Assembly: GCA_018907035.1 (NCBI GenBank)
Contig: JACCIC010000002.1
Coordinates: 8,321,501 to 8,385,500 of the forward strand
Source of the DNA: Sycobia sp. Sy_11
Taxonomy: Eukaryota; Arthropoda; Insecta; Hymenoptera; Epichrysomallidae
Reading direction: 5' to 3'
Length of the DNA stretch: 64,000 nucleotides
Numbering within the stretch: position 1 is the stretch's first letter; each line of letters opens with the position of its first letter. Below, piece after piece: positions 38,221-52,300 of this stretch. A model generated the notes under the pieces. That model worked only from the letters and a program-made list of their open reading frames with translations, had not been told where the DNA came from and searched no databases. A program made the position numbers and the translations under genes.

Positions 38221-38781
38221 CATATATTGTGAACGCAATTTTTTCAGATTATCGGCCAAGTAATGAGCAATATCAAAGTCTACCAGATCCACGATTTGCC
38301 CGAGCTCTTCGCGATTCTGCATCGATTGTCGAAGCGGCCGTACGAAGACGCCGGCCAGGATCGCCCCGAGGGCTCGGCGAGGCGTCGGCTCGTCATCGTG
38401 GACTCGCTGTCGGCGCTCTGCGCCTTGACGCCGAGCAACGAGCTGAATCGCGCGCTCTGTAATTTCGCGTCGGTGTGCAGGCGGCTCGTCAATCGCCGCC
38501 CGTCCGTGGTCGTCACCGTGAACGCGGTGAGGCACGGCAACGAGGGGATCAAACTGCCGGGCGACGGGGCCGAGGTCGAGAGGGATGCCGACCCGTCCGA
38601 CGACGCGTCCGCGAGGCCGGCCCTGGGAAATTACTGGCTGTGCGTGCCGAATGTCAGGCTGCTGATGAAAATCGCGGGAACTAAGAGGCGAGCGATCGCC
38701 GTTTGGAACAGTTATCAGTTGAGGGATGGGAACAGTTGTTTCGTGGACATCAGAGACGAAGGCATTGTGCAGTATCCGTAA
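36201..38781 (+). CDS. Rad51D: RAD51D-like recombinase paralog (four exons, 334 aa)
   Basis: Exons: 36201-36344, 36501-36613, 36724-36937 and 38248-38781; phases 0, 2, 0. RAD51 paralogs act in homologous recombination, and RAD51D belongs to the BCDX2 complex in vertebrates. Seen: Walker A GTSSAGKSQ at residues 105-113, in the context GLTNLDTLLCGGLHCGKIYE that matches RAD51D. Walker B RLVIVDSLSAL is near 204-214. ALGNYWLCVPNVRLLM resembles the RAD51D segment beginning PALGRSW. The N-terminal 80 residues fit the short helical domain, and 334 aa is close to human RAD51D (328). The start ATG follows an acceptor by 49 bases. AATAAA is at 38961-38966 and 39021-39026. Assignment to RAD51D over other paralogs is by sequence resemblance only. 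Confidence 0.85.
36938..38247 (+). other. RAD51D-like intron 3
   Basis: A 1.3-kb intron. It starts with GTGAGC, then a short (GT)n run (about 36970-36988). It continues as AT-rich sequence full of loosely similar words (TTCAAAT, GATTGAAA, TTTGAAAT) and ends in a (TA)n run at 38156-38216 just before the acceptor. No gene is nested. Confidence 0.75.
38156..38216. repeat. (TA)n microsatellite at an intron 3' end
   Basis: A TA run of about 61 bases ends about 30 bases upstream of the acceptor of RAD51D-like exon 4, so it overlaps the expected branch-point region. Confidence 0.95.
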
Positions 38782-40430
38782 TGTATATACGTATGCGCGA
38801 AATATCCTTTTCTTTTTTTTTATCGAGCTTAAAGTGCTCCTTTTTTTTTTATCCAATCATACAAGTTTATAAAGGATATTGACAAAGTCGAGATGACATT
38901 TGTAGTTTCACGTTTTATTAAAAAAACAAAAAAAAAAAAAAAAAAAATCAGCCGGATTCGAATAAAATTGACGATAAAGGAGGCCTTCATTCCTTATGTG
39001 AATTGTAATCTATATAAGAAAATAAAACAAAAACAATCTTTTAATTTATTGTCATTTCTATTTCGTTCTACCACTGAAAAATCCTGTCCAATCCATATGC
39101 GAGTGAGTTTTCAGCTGAAATTTCACTAGAATTTTTTCATTCTAGCCAGCTGTAGAGTGTAGATATACAAAATGGCCTATGTGTCAAATATTATAGATAC
39201 ATATATGATTAATTCTCTTATGTTTATCCATATATCGAAAGCTCTTTGTGTAAAATACAAATATACGTAATATTGTATTACTAAATTATTCAAAAAATAA
39301 TTATACTATAACTTTTATAAGACTGACGTGTTACTGGTTAATTAACAAAAATAATTTACACATTTTTTATCGTCTACGGAAAGTAAATAGATCGCCTCTA
39401 TCACTTTATTTATACATATATATTCGTACGTTCGACAATTCAACGAAGCGTAATTTATTTAAATGGATTATATTTTACATATACGTATACTTTATACTTG
39501 TGATGGAATTTTAACTAAGCAGTAAGAATGTCGTATAATTTAACGGTAAATCTGTATTTTGCACCTTTAGAGTTAAACAAAAAAATTAGTATGTAGTAAT
39601 TTTTTGAAGAATTACCAAAATTAATAAATGCAGTTTAATGTAAAAAATAAAACGCTCAAAGTGTAGGATTAAGCACAGAATTTTGAAATCTGAGTTAAAC
39701 GGCAGCGTTGCCAGGTTTTTCCCCGCTTGCTTTTCCCCCTCCACTTCGCGCTTTAGGTATTCAAATTTCAGGTAGGTAGGTATGTATATAGGTAGCTCTG
39801 CTCGTCTAAATTGGGGTTTAAATTAAAAGAGCGATTATCAGTAAGTGAAAGAGACAGAGAGACGGAGAGAGAGAGAGAGAGGGCGGCGGGGTAATAAAAA
39901 ATAAATGCATACTGCAGTCCGCATCCCGTCCGCAGTCGCAGTGGCCGATACCAGCCGATATACGCTATGACGTATATGAACGCACTCGTCTGTGCTTATT
40001 ATATACACGAAATACGAGCCGTTCATAATTATGTAATGTATTGTGCTTTGTGCGCCAATACCCAGAGTTTATCATTAAGCCAGTAAACGCGACCTGCACT
40101 AAAATTGACATGTTCGCTGTGATATATATATTTATCACATTGCATTGTTGGTAGATTGTTGTCCATATGAGTTTGTAAAGACTAGCGTGTATACCGACGT
40201 TCTGCGCTGCGCGGGCGCGCGCTGCTTTATTCACCTTATCCTTTACCTTCTACATATCACCGCAATTTCTATACTACATATATACTGCACTATGCTGTGA
40301 TACTGTATCGAATGCACATAATTATACACATACCACACACGCATGCACACACGCCCGTCCGCATATCTATATATATATATAATACGAAAAGCTCTCGCGA
40401 GGGAGGCGCAGGCGGGTGGGTGGGTCGGAT
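38782..40430. other. Intergenic: RAD51D-like 3' UTR to the CCCH gene promoter
   Basis: The left part is the 3' UTR with two AATAAA hexamers. The middle is AT-rich without recognised features. A short GA run sits near 39850-39880, and a CpG-rich stretch at 40200-40480 leads into the next promoter. Confidence 0.6.
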
Positions 40431-40758
40431 TCCGATTTCCGTGACGACGCTCTCGTCGCTCTCCCGTTGGCCGTTCGTATATCGACACAACATCAACAGT
40501 CAACAGTCCGCCGCGAGGCGCACAACGCAACGGACGACGCAGTGGCAGCGTACATACGCACCAGCTCCCGCTACTCTCGGTACACCGCACGGGAGCAGAC
40601 GTATTTTTTTTTTTTTTTGTTGGTCGTTGTCGTTGAATTTCTTAATTTTGCCAGAGTTCCTCGGACTCGTTTTGTTTTAAAGTTGGAACGCGGTGCAGGC
40701 GTCGTCCTGGTCTTCCTATTTTGCGGCCAAGCGGCGGAGAGGACGTGTATATAGAACC
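40430..40758 (+). promoter_or_regulatory. Likely promoter and 5' UTR of the CCCH-finger gene
   Basis: CpG-rich, moderately GC-rich sequence lies immediately before the ATG at 40759, with initiator-like CAACAGTC words near 40490-40510. The start codon context AACCATGG is favourable. The exact transcription start cannot be set from sequence. Confidence 0.45.
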
Positions 40759-42413
40759 ATGGCTTCCTTGGTGGCGGATTACGGGACTTCCTCGGGCTCC
40801 GAGAGCGAGAGGGACGAGCTGTCCGACAGCGAATCGTAAGTTTTTTTTTAACGCGAGAAGCATATCGCACATGTATTTTTGACTTTACGCGTGTACACAT
40901 ATAGGCATACAGATATATATTTGTGACGTATTGTTTTTCCTTTCTCCATTGTGTTATGATTATAGAGATTCTTTTTTAACCTTTTCGTAATTCGAGGGAA
41001 ACTTGTTTTTTTATTTATTTCTAATGTTTGTGCATTGAGTTTGTTTTGGCAATTTTTCGTTTTATTTATTACATACTCGTCAGTCTCGCAATGTATTTTT
41101 TTTATTTTTCTTCTGGCTTCGCTTGGTGACTGTCGTTTTGGCGTGACCTCTATTTTTTTTCTTGCAAGGACTCGTACAAGATCCTTTGGCGTAGCTGGAA
41201 AAGTGAACTGCCTAGTTAATAGAAGGGGATTTTATAGCTTGCTGCACAAATTTGCTATTTAAAATTATGTAACTGAAAAAAAATTGCTTGTTACGCTAAT
41301 AAACGTCGGTACTTTAGTTTGGTTTTTTATATGAATTTTAGAAAGGCAGTTATACTCTTGTACATGCATATATAAAACTGAGGAAAAAAATTGTAATTGG
41401 AGAAACTTTTCAATGAGCTTTGAGCTATACTGTACAATTGACACTCTCATATATTCGATTAAACTTGCTAGTTTATTTGTTTAAACCGAAAATTTATTTA
41501 AAAAGTGTTGAAATAAAGTTTGTGTTATTAATAAATAAAATTATGTTTTGCTGTTGCAAACTTATATATCAGACAAACATATATATCCATCAAATTGAAG
41601 GCTATATAATAAATATTAATAAATTGAATCAGTAATGACAATTCTCATAGTGAATATAAATAGTATACAATTTCAATGGAAGCTTAAAAAAATATTTTTA
41701 CAGTAAAATAGAGTAATACATTGCTATTTATAAAATTAAAATTTAATAGAAAGATTTTTGGATATAGTACATTTACAAATAATATATAATTATTTGAATT
41801 AGTAGAAAATCGCAGAATACACAATAAACTAAACTGGTTCTTTGTAATCTGATCTTGCTTAACCATTAGTTCTAAGGATGAAGTGGAAGATGAGGAAAAT
41901 CTTAAAACCGAGGACGAAGATAACCAGAAAGATACTGCTTCCAATAAAAAACTTCCATTACCAACACCTGATTTTAATGGTGCACCCACCATGAAAACTT
42001 CTGTCTTCACCAATCCTTTTGTTGAAGCTGAAAAAGCCAAAAGTGCTATTCTTGAAAAGCATGTAAAAATGACTCCAACATTAGATGATACGAAAATGAT
42101 CAATGGAAAAAAAATATGCTGGAATTACAGGAAAGGCAGATGTCGTTTTGGACATAACTGCACCTTTGCACATGACTCGGACTTACATAGATCTACAGCT
42201 GAATTAGAAGCTCTCCGAACACCACAGGAAACAATTATTTGTCAAACTCAGTACAATGGCCAAGTTGGAATTACTGAGGAGGAAGAAGTGGACCAAGAGA
42301 ATAATCAAACGCACAAGAAAAAGAAAAGACCAGGTCTTAGTCAAAACTTAATACCTGGTAAAAAAGTTTTAAAATTGTATAAAGCGCAGCAAACCAAGGC
42401 AATTAATAGATAA
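40759..42413 (+). CDS. CCCH zinc-finger protein, 206 aa, acidic, uncharacterised
   Basis: Exons: 40759-40835 (phase 2, donor GAATC|GTAAGT) and 41870-42413 (acceptor CCATTAG). The protein starts MASLVADYGTSSGSESERDE, a Ser/Glu/Asp-rich acidic tail. A single C-x7-C-x5-C-x3-H finger follows at C109, C117, C123 and H127, in the context KKICWNYRKGRCRFGHNC. The C-terminus is Lys-rich (KKKKRPGLSQNLIPGKK), a possible nuclear localisation signal. CCCH fingers of this spacing usually bind RNA, so a nuclear RNA-binding role is inferred, not shown. I do not recognise a named family. A canonical AATAAA lies at 42612-42617. Confidence 0.85.
40836..41869 (+). other. Intron of the CCCH-finger gene
   Basis: A single intron of about 1 kb, T-rich in its first half and AT-rich after. 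No nested feature was recognised. Confidence 0.85.
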
Positions 42414-45400
42414 ATTTTAAAATATTTATTGAACTTCTTGGATATGTATTTATAGTATTGCAAGAATAGTAAAACAATTTTTATGACTATGTATACTTTC
42501 AGCTTTAAAATAGATACATTCAATTTTTGATAAGCAATTAAAAACTGAACAAAATTATAATTTTATAAAATTTATATTACTGTTATCAAATTATAGTCAG
42601 TAGTTTTAGAAAATAAAAAAAAATATTAAATGTTGAATTTTTTGATTTTTAAAATTTCGTTGTTAAGCTATTGTATCATAAAATTATTATTAAGTAAAAA
42701 TAAATTTCATAATTTTAATATTCTTATGAAAACACTTGATTTTCATAAAGTAGGAAATAGACATACATGAATATTTCTATTTTAAAGTAACAAAGTATCT
42801 TGGTTAAATTGTCAATATGAATTGTCAATAGCAATGCAATCTTCACTATATAAATTCATAATATAAGTAGTTAAAATTATTTTCCATGTTATAGGCAGTT
42901 TACCAAAAATAAGCTTTAGTAGTTTTGAGTCAGTTCTACATTCTATAGATTTCTCAAAACAGAAAGTTTAATGTAATTAAAAAAAAATTAATGAAAGTTA
43001 ACATGTTTTAAAAAACTTCTTTTTAAAAACTCAATTACTATTGAAACAGATTTTAATAATGAACACGAAATTCATAAAAATATTTATATCAACGTTTTTG
43101 AAAGCTATATATATTATCTATATATATCTTAGAAAGTAATGGTGAGAGAACTTTAAAACTTTAAAATTTGTGCACTTCTTTAAATATATCTTTAAATGAG
43201 AACTACTTAGACTGAAAATAGTGTAGAATTGTCTTTGGAAACACAATTATGTTAGATTTAACCTTCCCATGACGGAGAGTGGCTTATCTGTAGTAAAAGT
43301 TTGGGTCCAAGACGTTTTTATTCCATTTTCATAAATTCCTAATTAAAAATATGTAAAATAGCGTTTGTATAATAATACTATACTGCTGTAATTATGAAAA
43401 CTTTGTATGATTAACTCTAAAAACACATACATAATTTGTTGTGATAAAATATGATTTATTATGTTATTGTAGTTCCGTCATTGTAGGGTTGTAGGTTAGA
43501 TAGAAAATTAATAGTTATTGAATATCTGTAGTAGTATGATATATATTTTGTGGTAATATAGGTCAAATTATCTACTACTTTAATAGGGATGGGTTAGCTT
43601 TATTCTTTTGGATGATGGTACTATAAACAGGAAAAATAGTTTTAAGATTTCTGGAGCATTTTTTCCATTTTTTTTTTCTGTAACTCATATATATGTTCAA
43701 AGATTTTAAAAAAATTTTGAAAAAGTATTAATATTTAGAAAATTTAATTTAAATAAGAGTTATCTAATGTCTCATCTGATTTTTAAATACATAATTCTTG
43801 AGTAGTGTATATGATTTTACAAACATCTATTGATATAAAGGATTGTGAAATTATTCTTTATAAAAGGCTTTTTGCTTTAGAAAGACCTTTTGAATCTCAG
43901 ATTAAAAACTTACAACATTAACTGTTAATTACTATACACTAATGCAGTTTCTTATAGTCCAAGTGGGATGATTCATTTCAATCATCCTTATCTTCAGAAG
44001 CCTCCACTAATGACTATATTCTTGACTAAGCATAATGCTATATTTCTGAATTATTTTCTTACAATGTTGGATTTATCCAAAAAATAATTTACAGAAATGG
44101 ATCTGCACAATCTTCCACGTTTCTATATTTATTTTTATATCATAGAGTAAATAATGTCCAGATCTGATTCATCAATAAAAGTCAATTCAAATGGAGGCAA
44201 TTTTGGAAAGGACTTCATATTTGGCTATTCGTGTTATATATTAATTATATTACATGTGTAGTCTGATATCAAAAGGATCAATGCATGGAAGCTTTGTATT
44301 TATTTATCTTTCTAGCATTTTGGAGATCATTATCACAAGATCATCTAAGTTACCATAGTTTTTCTCAGATGGAGACATTTTACATATAATACTGGAGCAA
44401 AACAGTTTTGCTAACAATTAACCTGGTGGTACCTGACGTTCCTAAGAGAGCAACCATCCTGACAAGTCTTCTTAATCTTTCTTCCGTGGCACCTAACATG
44501 AATATTTAGTTAGGATTAATTTAGACTTTCTTATACCATTATTAATATAATATTCAGATCTCTTATGATCAAATACTCATATTATTCGCAAATTATTTTT
44601 TCGTTCATATATTAATTTGATATTTAATAAGTCATTTCAAAAATGAAGAATGAATGTAAAATATATTTTTTCTAGATTTTTCAATATTCAACTGCGTTTC
44701 AAAAAATTAAAAATAATTAATTTTTGTTACAATGATTATATACAATGACTATAAATATTACATATACTCCATTAACCTAATGTAACTAATTTCTTCCTCG
44801 AGATTGTTTATCTATTAATTAGAGTGTCATAAACTGATATATTCTGTTACTCGCTATTTATCTTATAATTATTTATCACTTTAAGCAGATATGAATCCTA
44901 ATAGAATTTCAAAAGTACTCAAAGAGTATTTATGAACTTGAAAATAGAAATGGCATACTAGTCGCTAGAAAACCATGTACCCGTCTTTCATTAAATAGCT
45001 TGCTGAGCATATGGTACAAAAATCTAACTTTTAATATATTCAATTGCTTTGTACAATAAATGAAAAATAATATTCATATGAGATCCTATATTTTCAAAAA
45101 TAAGTCTAGTGATCTAATCACAATATAACAAAAGACATTTTGTAATGTAATATTATTCCTCAAAAATACTTGTTTCCTAATAGACTGTAAAATATAATAG
45201 AAACTGCTTACTTTCATTTGCAGTATTCATTGTTTATATATTTCGTGCACTTAAATAATTTTTACTTTACAATAAAGAATACAATGTATGTCAATTACAC
45301 AATTTGTTTTATTTAAAATAAAATCTCTGTATTCCTTAATTTTCCTCTATATAGTTCCTTTGCAAACATATATTACTTTATAAATACAGGTATCACGTTT

Positions 45401-48056
45401 ATAATAAATAAATTTATGCTAAATATTCTTTAAATAATAAAGATTCAAAAACAATTATACATATTAGAAAAATTCAAAACCAAAATTTAGCGGACAAATG
45501 ACATTTTATTTACTATAAGTACAATATAAAGTCAGACTGTATGCAAGATATGCACACATAATTTTACAGTTGCAACATTAAGTGAAAATATAAAGGTTTT
45601 TCCATTGTTTTCCTTTTTGCTTTTTCACAGGCACTTATTAGTAATTTCTGCCAGAAGTTAAAAGGTCTGTGATAATTTAATATTCAGCATACATTATGTT
45701 GTAGAAGAAATATTTTTGGTTTTACACTGTGGATGTGTTCTTCTTCTTTTAAATTTACTATAGAAATAATGGTTATGACATTAATCACAGCACATTTTTT
45801 CAAATGGCCATTGTCAAGTGGCTTTTCGTAGTACTTCATAATTAAAAATTCTTCAACTTTATTTTTATTCTGGGCAGCAATATAAGGTTTAGAAAACTAA
45901 AAATTGTTATTTTTTCAATTTATGTATTGCAATGTTGGCTGTCAAGTTATTATTAAGTTCATTGTATTATAAATCACTGTATTATACTCTGATTAATTAC
46001 ACTATATAAATATTTTAACAGTCAGATCTGTAGATGATAAATAAATAAATTTTTATAATCTATTCAAATATATTTTCATAATGAACATATTAAATGATTA
46101 TTATTTATATTTTATTAAGTGTACAGAAAATCTTAATCAATTACATATTATTTACTATTAATTAGAACCGTCTAAGTTCATGTAACATTTACAATGTATT
46201 TGAAAATTTCATAGTAAATTTAAAAATTTGTATAAGTATTTCAAATAATAATTTTTTGCAAAGATGGCATTTATTTCATAAATTGTTATTTATATATAGT
46301 TTGGGAACAATGTACAGTTCAAGTAATGCGTATTCCTTTTTACACAAATGTACAAAATCATTATGAAAATTATATAAATTTTTCACGAGTTTATAATAAT
46401 TATAAAATCACGATTATTTGAAATTAAATTCATTTAGTTTTAAAATTATAATGCTAGACAAAATTTTAAATTAATAAACACATTTTATTTACAAATTGTC
46501 TATGCTATAATATTAATTCGAATATTAAAATTTAAATACATTTGTATCATGACTATTTGATTTGATCAACGATTTAAGATCAAAAATTAATTTTTCGAGC
46601 AATACTAATGAACTGAACATTAAAAATAAGTACCTTTAATTGAAATTTTTGTACAATACTTTATTATTTTTGTTGTTACTATAGATCTTAAATAATGATA
46701 TTATGTTTAATTAAACACATCCTTTTTAACTTCGTTACCATAAAGCCAATAAAAATGGATATATTTTAGTAAAAGCAAATTCGTTAATTTAAAATTATTA
46801 CCATAGGATTACTTTTGATTTTGGTATAAAATTAATTTACATTTAATGAATTATTTTTTATAACAGTTATAAGGTTTTTTTACACTTACATATTTTGAAA
46901 TATAAAAAATCACTTGATTTTAGAAATTCTCACATAAAAATTCATTATGAAAATTTCTTATTGAAAAATGTATATGCAAAACATTCTTAAAATTTAACGA
47001 ACACACATTATCTTGATAGTTTAAAATGCGATTCACTTTAATGTGAATTAGGCATTTTCATATATAATTAAAATAGTTCCTTTTTAACAAATAACAAATG
47101 ATATTGGATTGAATTCTTGCATTTCAAGTGATTTTTGTCAAGGTATTCTATTGTATCACAACTCCTTTGTTAATATTAATATGACTTCGTAAACAAGTCT
47201 ATTATCAAATATTCTATATGCATCTTTTATGTTTTAGCATTCTTCTGTTCCCCTCGTGCTTCTAAACAAATAAAATCCACCATTTACTTGGAACTGTTTA
47301 AATAAACGTGTTGTCGATGTAACTTTCTTTAAATAAAATAGCAGAATAAGTTATAATAGAATACTTGAATTCTGTAAAATTAATAGCTAGCAAATTTTTC
47401 ATGCCTGTGAAATTTCTTATTAATCATTAATTATTTGCTAGATTTGATATATTTTTAAAATTACACTATATTTTTTGTGTAGTTATAAGTAGCCATTCAA
47501 TTGAAAACTAAAAGTAATTGTTAATCTTTCAATTAGCACTATTAGGAGAAAAAAATCTTTATTTTTCTAAACACTTTAAGATGTCTAACAATACGTTCAT
47601 ATTAAAAAAAAAAAACAATCCTTAAAATACTATTTATGTAACCATTCAGTAAACATCGATTTTCACGAAATATAATTTTAAAATAGTTATTTTTAGGAAC
47701 ATGTTTTGAGTGATTCTTTTTAAAACATTTAAAATAAAAAAAATCCTGACAGATTTATGGTAGGTAAACGTCAATAAACGCTTTCTAGAAAAGAAGGAAA
47801 ATGAATAATATTTTTTTGCTTAACATCCACGCTAATACTGCAATAAAAAGGCTGGGGATCGCTATCAGAGAGATCGCTATCGCATCGTTCAGAGCATTCA
47901 AAAAAATTAAACCCGACTACAATAATTTTATTCATTTAAAATAATTAATGTCTAAACAGTTTCAATGAGTTCAAAAGATTGACTGAAAATAATTCGGACT
48001 TTATTCATCATAAATTGAAACAATTTATGAGGTACCTAATTAATTTAAACCTACTG
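42414..48056. other. AT-rich intergenic region between convergent genes
   Basis: About 5.6 kb between the ends of the CCCH gene (plus) and ttd14 (minus). The edges are 3' UTRs, with AATAAA at 42612-42617 on plus and at 47927-47932 on minus. I found no coding region, tRNA-like sequence or long repeat in between. Longer 3' UTRs may occupy part of it. Confidence 0.6.
47927..47932 (-). terminator. Ttd14: Candidate polyadenylation signal of ttd14
   Basis: AATAAA on the minus strand, about 125 bases after the ttd14 stop codon. Confidence 0.4.
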
Positions 48057-49375
48057 TTATTTAACGCCATTTAAGAGATCTTTATGATTCGATACATCAG
48101 TCGTTTCACTTTCCTTGTTTTCTACTGTTACGTTTTTTGCCAAGCAACCATTAGCTTCTTGATCAATTAGTTGGCCATTTTTTAAACTGGAATTACTGAA
48201 CTTCTCAGATCCATTTTGACACGTTGACGATTCATGATTGCAATGATTACTTGTACCATTTTGCTTTGTTTGTCCTCTGTTACAAGGTTCACCTTTTAAG
48301 AATGGACTCTTTTCATCACTAGGTTCATTTGTTGAAGTCGTAGTCACTGCTCCTGTTTAAAAAAAAAAAAATATATATATATATATAATACAATTATCTA
48401 CTTACAAATATTAGCATCAAAGTCCTGAATTAATTGCATTTTCTTTTAATTTTCAGGTGAATTCAGCAATTTTTATATTATGTAAAATATGAAAGAAATT
48501 AGTAAACAGGTGGGTAAAACTCGGATTGGTAGCCCACCCGATCGTGTTATACATGACAATGGATTATAATGTTAAGGGGATTCTTTTAATTAATATTAAA
48601 ATATAAGAGAACTATTTATATAACTAGACTAAAAAATAGTTTCTGGAAATATCTAGGAATTGCATAATTGATACAAAATCGAATTATTATTCAAATGTTA
48701 TAATTAATAACACGAACAAGAACAGTTGGATAAAGTATTTTTTTTTTGTTTTTAATGCTTCAATGAAAAAAATGTATTAAACTCATTGACCCTTTTTAAG
48801 TTAAATCTTCGTGTTTTTGTTTTTAAATTAAGTCTGCGTATATAGATAAAGCATAAAATAATTCTTACCATTTAAGTTGTGACAATATTTGTTAGTAGTC
48901 GTCCATTCTTCTCGCAAACTTAAATTAAACATACTGTAATCTGGCCTTCCAGTCACTTCTTTTTCGATTGACAAGAATTGCGGTAAAATATTTTGTAATT
49001 TGTCGCTCGGCAAAGCCGTATAAGTTTCCAGCAGCATCAGGCCTTTGCATCTGCACAAATTAATATAGTAAAACATATTAATGTTATATCGTACTATTAT
49101 TATAATTATTATTACGATTATTTTTTAGCAAAATATTCACAATTGAAAATTAACTATATATAGCTACCTTGGATGCGCAGGTTCCCTGTAGATATCTAAT
49201 TGAAAATACTGATTGTTGATTAGGAAGCAGCGACGACGCTTGAAGATCGTAAAGTGCGAGTCGTCCCGTTGAGCCAGCATATTCAAATAGTCTCTGTGCG
49301 TCAGTTGTGTTTTCACTTCGACCACCTGACCGCACATCTTTGGTCGTCTAATAGTATGAATATAAGACCAGTGAC
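48057..49375 (-). CDS. Ttd14: ttd14 last three exons (CYTH-like end and tail)
   Basis: Exon 49168-49375 holds [39 protein letters not shown] and [17 protein letters not shown]. Exon 48869-49050 holds [20 protein letters not shown] and [11 protein letters not shown], which closes the conserved region. Exon 48057-48352 is a Ser/Asn/Gly/Gln-rich tail of 97 residues with no domain, ending DLLNGVK. Confidence 0.93.
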
Positions 49376-52300
49376 CTGAAAATAGATATTAAATTCCCAT
49401 TAGTGGATTATGAATTTTAATTATAAATCATAGAAAATTGCATTGCAAACTGGCAAGTTAGTAAGTATAACAATTTAATATATTAAAATTACGAATGTTT
49501 ATTGTAAATTATATTTATTTATTGATGATATGTACTATTAGTAACATTAATATTCTCTTAAAATTTGGATATAAATTAAATATTTAATTCTGAATTATAA
49601 TTATTATGTAAATACTCTATTTATTTATTAAAAATTTCATAATCCAGATTATACAAAGAAAGGTCGCTAAATAAATATTTCTATTCCCAGCAAGGCGTTT
49701 TATCAACCTAAACTCAAACTACCAATAGCTGCATCATACATTGAAAATTAACAATAAATTATTATATAATTTATTGTAAAAAATAAATGAAAGTCACATG
49801 AAAAACTAAAAATTTTCCTATTGATGATTCATTCAAAGAGATAAACTTTTTTACTACATTAAAAACAAAAAAATAATTTAAAAATCGCAAGTGCTTGAGA
49901 AACCCTAAAAAGTTCCCTACAGAATTCACCAAATAGAATTTGCATATTAGATCTCAAAACTCTTACAAGCCCAAGAGCAAATTTTGTTTTTAAACTATAA
50001 TACCATAATTGCAGTCGATATTCATGGAATATGTGGCAGTCGCCGACAGCTGTCAAAGTTTTCTTTGACAAAGCGCTTAAAAACTCAACAGAGCAGAAGT
50101 AATACAAGGCATAATAAGCTTGTAAACCACAGTATTGCGGGAACCAAGTGTATAAAGTCAATTTGAGCGTCGAGTATAAAAACAAGAATGATATATCGCG
50201 TACGTGCGATACAAAGCTATTTTAGCAGATATTTCCGAAGATGTTATAATAGCTACGGAAAATTTAACCGTATATCTTTCTTTATGCGCCAAACTATCCT
50301 TTGTTTCGCAGATATCTCAAGTCTCGACTCTGGACTTGAAGTTGAACAATCCAGATAAAATTCATGTGAAATTCAATCTAGAATCCAGTGGAAATCATAT
50401 ATGTATATATGTATATATATGTGCTCGAGAAAAATCTTTATGGAAATTCGACAATGTCTGTTTAGATTCCTAAGTGAAAATTCAAGGAAATCAGATAAAA
50501 CATCTATATATAATTTCAGCTGTATTTCTGTTGGTTTCTATCTGGATTCTATACGAATTTTAACTGGACTTGTTTTCACGGGGAATTCAGATTTTATATT
50601 TAGATTTTTTAAAGACATAACTGTACTTGAATCGTTCCCATATAGGTATTTAGTAAATCATTAAGTTAATGTATAAGTGATGTAAAAAAAAATTTCATCA
50701 CCGTAGTCCTAGCCGTAGTACTCGGACAGACTTTTTATAAACGTAATATTTATTACCTAACCTGAATTCAGAAATACCGTAATCTGAACTTAAAATGAAT
50801 TTTCATAATAAAAAAAGTGAATAAATAGGTAATTAGTGAAGATGAAAAAAATAAAATAGCTTTATTTAAAAATATAATTTTATTAAATCAATCCATTATA
50901 TGACTCAAGAAAAGATAAAACTCATATTTACAAATATATGTGTCCGAGCAGAGAGCATTATATGCAAATAAAAGGGATTTTAAATCTGACACAAATGATT
51001 ATGATATTATTATTTATATACAATTAGTTTTTAGTAAGAAACAGTATATATTTATGTCTTTTATTATGACTTCAAAGATGATGATGAACTGTGCGGCAAG
51101 TGAAAACGATGTGACTTCATTTATGGTTGTTATATAATATGTCTGTGACGATGATAGTATATCATGATAATTAAAGTAATATCAATATTATTATTGAAAT
51201 GTAAATGTTTCAAATTTCGATCAATTTGTGTAATAAATCATCTAAGTTATTTATATTTCTCATTTTTTTATAATTAGAATTTGTATCGAGAATAATTTTA
51301 ATTTTTTGTCACTGTCCGCGGATGGTGGATCCACTTTTTGATCTGTCCGAGTATTGGATACTTCAACTTATAAAAAAAGAATAGTATATATCTATCTATC
51401 TATATATACTGGCTTAATAACCATGATGACAGGTATATTCAATTCTTGAACTTACTATATGATAAAATGTTCTATTGTCAATACTTATTATATGGTGATG
51501 TTAAATCTAATTGTGGTGAAACGGAAAAAAGAGAATTTTTAATATACGTTCAGGCCGTGGGATCCCAGTTTATCATTGTACATCTCTATAGGATTGGATA
51601 CCTGTCATTGTACCAATAAATTCAGTATACATAGTTGTTCCTATACTTCAACTTTTTAGTTTTTCAATTGTTAGTTTTTTTTTCGTTCTTTCTTGAGAAC
51701 TCGTTAGTTATCGTCAATGTCTTCAATTTTGCCCTATAGTTGATGCCAGATTCAACTTACAACAACTTTAAAACTGTGCGCGTTCCTGCCACGACAAAGT
51801 TTGACGAGTCTCTGAAATTTACACATCATTGAAATACGGCAAATCATTCTACACAATTACTTATATAAAACTGTAGGGAAGCAAAATCAGAAAAGTTTTA
51901 TTACATGGTTGATATATCTATATATAATATACAACAATTCATGCTTTTTCAAAAATGTTTATTTAACTATTTTATATAGAAACTGATCATCTAAATAAAG
52001 ACACAAAGTATTAATAGCATAATTGTTAAACGTTTGACCCATACGTTTCACGATAAATCATCCCGATTGGATTAAAAAATATATAATTGTCCCTGTTAGA
52101 AATTTAAGTATTGTCTTAATTTCAGGTTAAACTTGACAGATATGAAAATCAAAAATAATATCGATAAGACTTTAAAAACAAAATAAACGGAATTACAAAT
52201 TAATTAAAAGTGTCATTACAGTAAGATTCATATATTATCTAGTATTTGTTTAAACAAAAAAAGAATATTTATTATTATAGCAGCACTGTAACTCAAACGT

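Noticed and set aside
38155..38856. Minus-strand frame of 233 codons over the RAD51D-like last exon
   Set aside because: It is antisense to a conserved coding exon; it begins in the 3' UTR and runs into the (TA)n repeat at its end. High GC removes stop codons on the opposite strand.
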